Shown: one piece after another, positions 32,816 to 36,225 of the stretch
Layout: each line of letters starts with the position of its first letter
How positions within the stretch are numbered: position 1 is the stretch's first letter
Source: Marivirga sp.
Lineage (GTDB): Bacteria > Bacteroidota > Bacteroidia > Cytophagales > Cyclobacteriaceae
Reading direction: 5' to 3'
Length of the DNA: 36,225 nt
Assembly (NCBI RefSeq): GCF_024636815.1
Contig: NZ_JAGXGF010000014.1
Location: 1 to 36,225, forward strand
Notes under the pieces: generated by a model
Seen by the model: the letters and a program-made list of their open reading frames with translations, nothing else
What the model was told of the DNA's origin: nothing
Database searches by the model: none
Translations under genes and position numbers: made by a program

Positions 32816-34668
32816 TTAGAAAATTAGTATCACTTTCATTTGTAATATTTATTTATGCCTGTGCAACTGTACAGAGCCCTACTGGTGGTGAAAAAGATGA
32901 AAAAGCTCCCATTCTTTACGAATCTTCACCTAAGGATCAGTCCATAAATTTTAGCGGGAATGAAATAAAACTATTCTTCAACGAATGGATGAAACTTGAA
33001 CAATTAGAAAAGGAACTAATAATAACTCCTCGAGAAGATATTGAGTATGAAGCAACTCTAAAAAAACAAGAATTAATAATCACATTAGAGGAAAAACTAA
33101 AAGACTCTACCACCTATACTTTTAATTTCAGAAAAGCCTTAAAAGATATAACAGAAGGAAATTTATGGGAAAATCCTGTAATAGCATTTAGTACTGGTCC
33201 TTTTTTAGATTCCTTGGAAGTTTCAGGAACTGTAATAGATATTCACAACAATGAACCGAAGGAAGGTTTTATAGTCGGCCTATATTCAAACAATTATGAC
33301 ACTACAAATTTAAGAGAGGGGAAACCTGTTTATTTTACGACAACAGATAAAGAAGGTAATTATAAAATGCAAAACCTAAAAGGTGGAGAATACAAATTAT
33401 ATGCATTTAACGATAAGAATGATAATTTAATTAATAATTCAGAAACTGAAGCATTTGGTTTCCACTCACAGGTTATTAATCTAAAAGATAGTATAGATAA
33501 AATAGATATCAATACATACAGGAGAAATGAAGATACATTAAAGCTTAAAAAATACAGCCCTGTTGGTAAAGACTTTTTAATACAATACAATAAAGGTCTG
33601 AGCTATTATCATATTATCAATCCAAAAGATTCTAATGATCATATATACACCAACAACATTGAAAACTCTTCATATTTAAAAATATATAAAGAAAACTTTC
33701 CATTGTTAAATTATGAAACTGACTCAACAATTCTTATTGTAAATGCAACCGATTCAATTGGATCAATGAGGAGAGATACAGTTTACTTTAAAACTAGAGA
33801 GAGTAGGATATCAAATGATAGTATAAAAATTACAGAAAAACCAAATTCGACAATTAAATCAGGAAATCAAGAATTTAAAATAAAACTATCAAAACCGGTT
33901 CAAACAATAAACTATGATTCTATACAATTAAGAATTGATTCCATTCCTATTTATACATTTACTTCTTCTGATATCGAATTAAACTTTAACAAAAAAACTA
34001 TAACATTAAAGACATTTCTAGAGGAAAAAAAAGTTAATAACATTATAGACAGTCTCAATAAAATTAATCAGAAGAAAAAGTCTGATACAATAGTAAATAA
34101 TATAGATTCTGATAGCATAACTGTAAATGACTCATTAAACAGAGAAAAGAAAGATCAAAAAAATATGTCAAATGACAATACATTAACAATTAATGAATTA
34201 AAAGGAGCTACAAGTCAACAGGGGGCTAATGGAAAATTAAAAATATATTTAGGTAAATCGGCATTTTTAGGAATAGAAAAAGACTCAACAAATAGAACTA
34301 CTATCCCACTAAGCTTTATAAAACCTGATGAGCATGGTTTAATTAAAGGTAGCGTAACAGGTGCAAAATTTTCATTTATCATAGAACTTATGAAAGAGAA
34401 TTATGAAGTAGTGGATACCCTTGTTAATCAGAAAGATTATCAATTTAATTATGTTAAGCCAGGTAAATATAGATTACGACTAATAAAAGATATAAACAAT
34501 AATCAATTATGGGATGCAGGAAATCCTTTTACATTAAAAAAAGAAGAGGATTATATCTACTATGATGAGATAATTACTGTTAAGGCTAACTGGGAAGTAA
34601 TTGACAAAAACTTTAATTTAAGTGTGGATAATGAAGTGGATAAGGGTGGGCAAGTTGACGATTTATAA
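32812..34668 (+). CDS. Ig-like domain (Big_5) lipoprotein
   Basis: The start MIRKLVSLSFVIFIYACATVQSPTGG contains a lipobox (YAC, Cys17) and the SPTGGEKDEKAP segment that begins many Bacteroidota lipoproteins. An Ig-like domain (about 35-125: LYESSPKDQSINFSGNEIKLFFNEWM, LEKELIITP) follows. A beta-rich region comes next, with a carboxypeptidase-like repeat GNYKMQNLKGGEYKLYAFNDKNDN (about 185-208) and a second copy near the end (YVKPGKYRLRLIKDINNNQLWDAG). The middle (about 395-465) is Lys/Asn/Ser-rich and probably disordered. It is surface-exposed, of unknown role. A perfect DnaA box lies inside its last codons. Confidence 0.85.
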   Translation: MIRKLVSLSFVIFIYACATVQSPTGGEKDEKAPILYESSPKDQSINFSGNEIKLFFNEWMKLEQLEKELIITPREDIEYEATLKKQELIITLEEKLKDSTTYTFNFRKALKDITEGNLWENPVIAFSTGPFLDSLEVSGTVIDIHNNEPKEGFIVGLYSNNYDTTNLREGKPVYFTTTDKEGNYKMQNLKGGEYKLYAFNDKNDNLINNSETEAFGFHSQVINLKDSIDKIDINTYRRNEDTLKLKKYSPVGKDFLIQYNKGLSYYHIINPKDSNDHIYTNNIENSSYLKIYKENFPLLNYETDSTILIVNATDSIGSMRRDTVYFKTRESRISNDSIKITEKPNSTIKSGNQEFKIKLSKPVQTINYDSIQLRIDSIPIYTFTSSDIELNFNKKTITLKTFLEEKKVNNIIDSLNKINQKKKSDTIVNNIDSDSITVNDSLNREKKDQKNMSNDNTLTINELKGATSQQGANGKLKIYLGKSAFLGIEKDSTNRTTIPLSFIKPDEHGLIKGSVTGAKFSFIIELMKENYEVVDTLVNQKDYQFNYVKPGKYRLRLIKDINNNQLWDAGNPFTLKKEEDYIYYDEIITVKANWEVIDKNFNLSVDNEVDKGGQVDDL

Positions 34669-34994
34669 ACATTAATAAACACCAACTAAGTGAAAGCTTA
34701 GGTAAGTTGATAAGTAGTAAGCATAACTCTTAAAAAGTCAGATATATTGACAACTTAATCCACACATAATTTATCAACTTACATTAAAATATTTTTATAC
34801 ACATTTATTAGAGAATATGTTAATTAGTTAAATCTCAAGAGTATAGAAGTTAATAAAAGAAAAAGTTATTTACATTTCATCTACAAATATCATTTAGATA
34901 AATGAAAACAGGAGTTTATCAACATATCAACAGGCCTAACAATAGATAATAGTTTATATATAATTAAATAATATAATATTATGTGTGTGGAAAA
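34623..34994. other. candidate chromosomal replication origin (oriC)
   Basis: A 353-base gap (34669-35021) plus the preceding gene end holds a cluster of DnaA-box-like 9-mers (consensus TTATCCACA). These are a perfect box on the minus strand at 34623-34631; TTATCCACT (minus) at 34635-34643; TTATCAACT at 34705-34713 (minus) and 34771-34779 (plus); TAATCCACA at 34756-34764; TTATCAACA at 34916-34924 and an overlapping ATATCAACA at 34924-34932; and TTTTCCACA (minus) at 34986-34994. The stretch 34940-34983 is almost pure A/T and could be the unwinding element. dnaA is not in this window. Confidence 0.7.
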
Positions 34995-35021
34995 GCATAC
35001 GGAATTAAGAAGCAGAGAAAA

Positions 35022-36225
35022 ATGAAATATTGGTTATTTACATATTTATTTTTGACAACAATATTTTGCTATGGACAGGCCAATCAAAAAATCGGTTTAG
35101 CTAATGCATATTATCAAGAAGGTGAATATGAAAAAGCAATTTCAATTTATCGCGAACTAGCAGAATCGCCACAAAACATTTCCTTTATCCACAATAACTA
35201 TTTAGAAATTCTGTATGCAAAGCAATACAACAAAGAGACAGAAAAGTATTTAAAGTCTGTCAATAAGATTTTTCCGAATAATATTAGCTATCAGGTAGAT
35301 TTTGTGGATTTTTATATCACCATTAATGATAGTACAAAAGCAGAAAGAGCCTATAATGACATTGAAAGTCAAGTCCTCGAAAATTTAGGTAATCTTCGAT
35401 CAGCAGCTCAATTTTTTATCAACAAACAACATCGCGAATATGCAGAGCGGCTTTATTTAGCAGCTCGTGAAATAATGAGGGATTCAAATGCATTTGCTAT
35501 ACAATTAGCCACATTATACAGATATAGCAATCAAAAAGATAAAATGGTAGATGAATATTTAAAGTATGCTATTGAAAGACCAGGGAATTTGCGATATGTA
35601 AAAAATATGCTTCAATTGTCTTTAACTGAAGAGGAAGAATTAGAATCCTTTGTCGAAAAGATAATGGAACAAATGCAAAAGACTAAAGAGATGGATATGT
35701 ATTCTGATCTTTTGATTTGGGCCAATCTTCAATTAGAAAATTTTTATGGTGCCTTCGTTCAGGCTCGAGCAATAGACAAAAGAAATCAATTAGAAGGAAA
35801 AAATAGCATAGAAATTGGTGAATTAGCTTTTGAAAATAATGATTACGAAGTTGCAGAAATGATTTTTTCATATGTAGTGGATAATTATCCAAATTCAAGA
35901 AATTATATCAAGGCCAAACAGCTGATGATAAAAACTCAAGAAATAAGAATTAAGAATCACTTTCCTATAGATACTGCTGCAATAAGAAATTTAGTAACCT
36001 CATATAAAAATTTGATTCAAGAAATAGGTTTATCCCATTACACTTTAGAAGCTTATCGACAGCAAGCTTTACTTCACGCACTTTATTTGGATGAGCATAG
36101 TATAGCAATAGAAATGCTAAAAAATATCATTGAATTTCCTAATGCCGAAAATGAAATCGTAGCGCAAGCAAAATTAAATTTAGGAGATATTTATGTGATT
36201 ACTGAACAACCATGGGAGTCTGTTC
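35022..36225 (+). CDS. TPR-repeat protein, 3' end outside the window
   Basis: A signal peptide (MKYWLFTYLFLTTIFCYGQ) is followed by helical repeats: IGLANAYYQEGEYEKAISIYRELAE is a clear TPR, and further repeats run to the window edge (ELAFENNDYEVAEMIFSYVVDN, AEN...AKLNLGDIYVI). The 401 codons visible stay open to the end, so the gene continues. Such secreted TPR proteins act as scaffolds in Bacteroidota, with unknown partners. The gene is the first after the candidate origin and is read away from it. Start ATG 35022 lies 27 bases after the last DnaA-like box. Confidence 0.85.
   Translation, partial: MKYWLFTYLFLTTIFCYGQANQKIGLANAYYQEGEYEKAISIYRELAESPQNISFIHNNYLEILYAKQYNKETEKYLKSVNKIFPNNISYQVDFVDFYITINDSTKAERAYNDIESQVLENLGNLRSAAQFFINKQHREYAERLYLAAREIMRDSNAFAIQLATLYRYSNQKDKMVDEYLKYAIERPGNLRYVKNMLQLSLTEEEELESFVEKIMEQMQKTKEMDMYSDLLIWANLQLENFYGAFVQARAIDKRNQLEGKNSIEIGELAFENNDYEVAEMIFSYVVDNYPNSRNYIKAKQLMIKTQEIRIKNHFPIDTAAIRNLVTSYKNLIQEIGLSHYTLEAYRQQALLHALYLDEHSIAIEMLKNIIEFPNAENEIVAQAKLNLGDIYVITEQPWESV

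Noticed and set aside
1-36225. CRISPR array, insertion sequence or prophage
   Set aside because: No regularly spaced repeats, transposase, integrase or phage structural genes are visible.

Overview
The window is AT-rich chromosomal DNA from a Bacteroidota bacterium, most likely of the order Cytophagales; a Marivirga-like genus is a guess from gene content and style and was not searched. Four things point there: repeated matches to the Bacteroidota promoter -7 box TAnnTTTG just upstream of genes, family types typical of the phylum (DUF4175, Ig-like lipoproteins beginning with a C-x5-SPTGG-type N terminus, carboxypeptidase-regulatory-like domains), a YbeY with the variant third metal ligand, and a PheS with a Cys-rich insert. 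No phage, insertion sequence or CRISPR array was seen.

Layout. 1-3.7 kb: XRE-type membrane regulator, purN, a small membrane protein, nadC, tRNA-Ala(GGC) with its terminator, and an NlpC/P60 lipoprotein. 3.7-5.2 kb: a GlcD/D-lactate-dehydrogenase-type flavoprotein. 5.2-10.4 kb: a tightly coupled tripartite export operon (TetR regulator, ABC exporter, HlyD-type adaptor, TolC-type outer-membrane channel). The ATPase domain of its ABC protein has lost nearly all catalytic motifs. 10.4-14 kb: a broken copy of the asnB 5' end, a CarboxypepD_reg-like protein on the opposite strand, then the intact asnB with an apparently leaderless promoter. 14-18 kb: pheS, a 3-hydroxyacyl-CoA dehydrogenase, a Rieske-like lipoprotein without histidine ligands, and dgt. 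18-21.2 kb, minus strand: a methyltransferase/2OG-oxygenase pair (the oxygenase lacks its distal His), an ICMT-like membrane protein and a nitroreductase. 21.2-25.7 kb: an orphan ParA-like ATPase with a small partner, an orphan periplasmic binding protein, ComF, an AhpD-like protein, a conserved small protein and exonuclease III.

25.7-36.2 kb is the most striking part: a co-directional block of DUF4175 giant coiled-coil protein, an anti-sigma-type ATPase, ybeY, mnmG, a zinc-ribbon methyltransferase, an Ig-like lipoprotein and a TPR protein cut by the window end. Two perfect 16-bp parS-like palindromes lie immediately before mnmG. About 4.6 kb further on, a 353-bp gene-free, very AT-rich gap is studded with DnaA-box-like 9-mers, including a perfect 12-bp inverted repeat built of two of them. 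Together these make this the likely chromosomal replication origin and centromere region. This is inferred from sequence motifs only.

Non-coding structure includes two copies of a dispersed hairpin repeat (near 172-224 and 16554-16639), a MITE-like element with terminal inverted repeats (18062-18247), a palindrome in front of the TetR gene, and eight recognisable promoter boxes.
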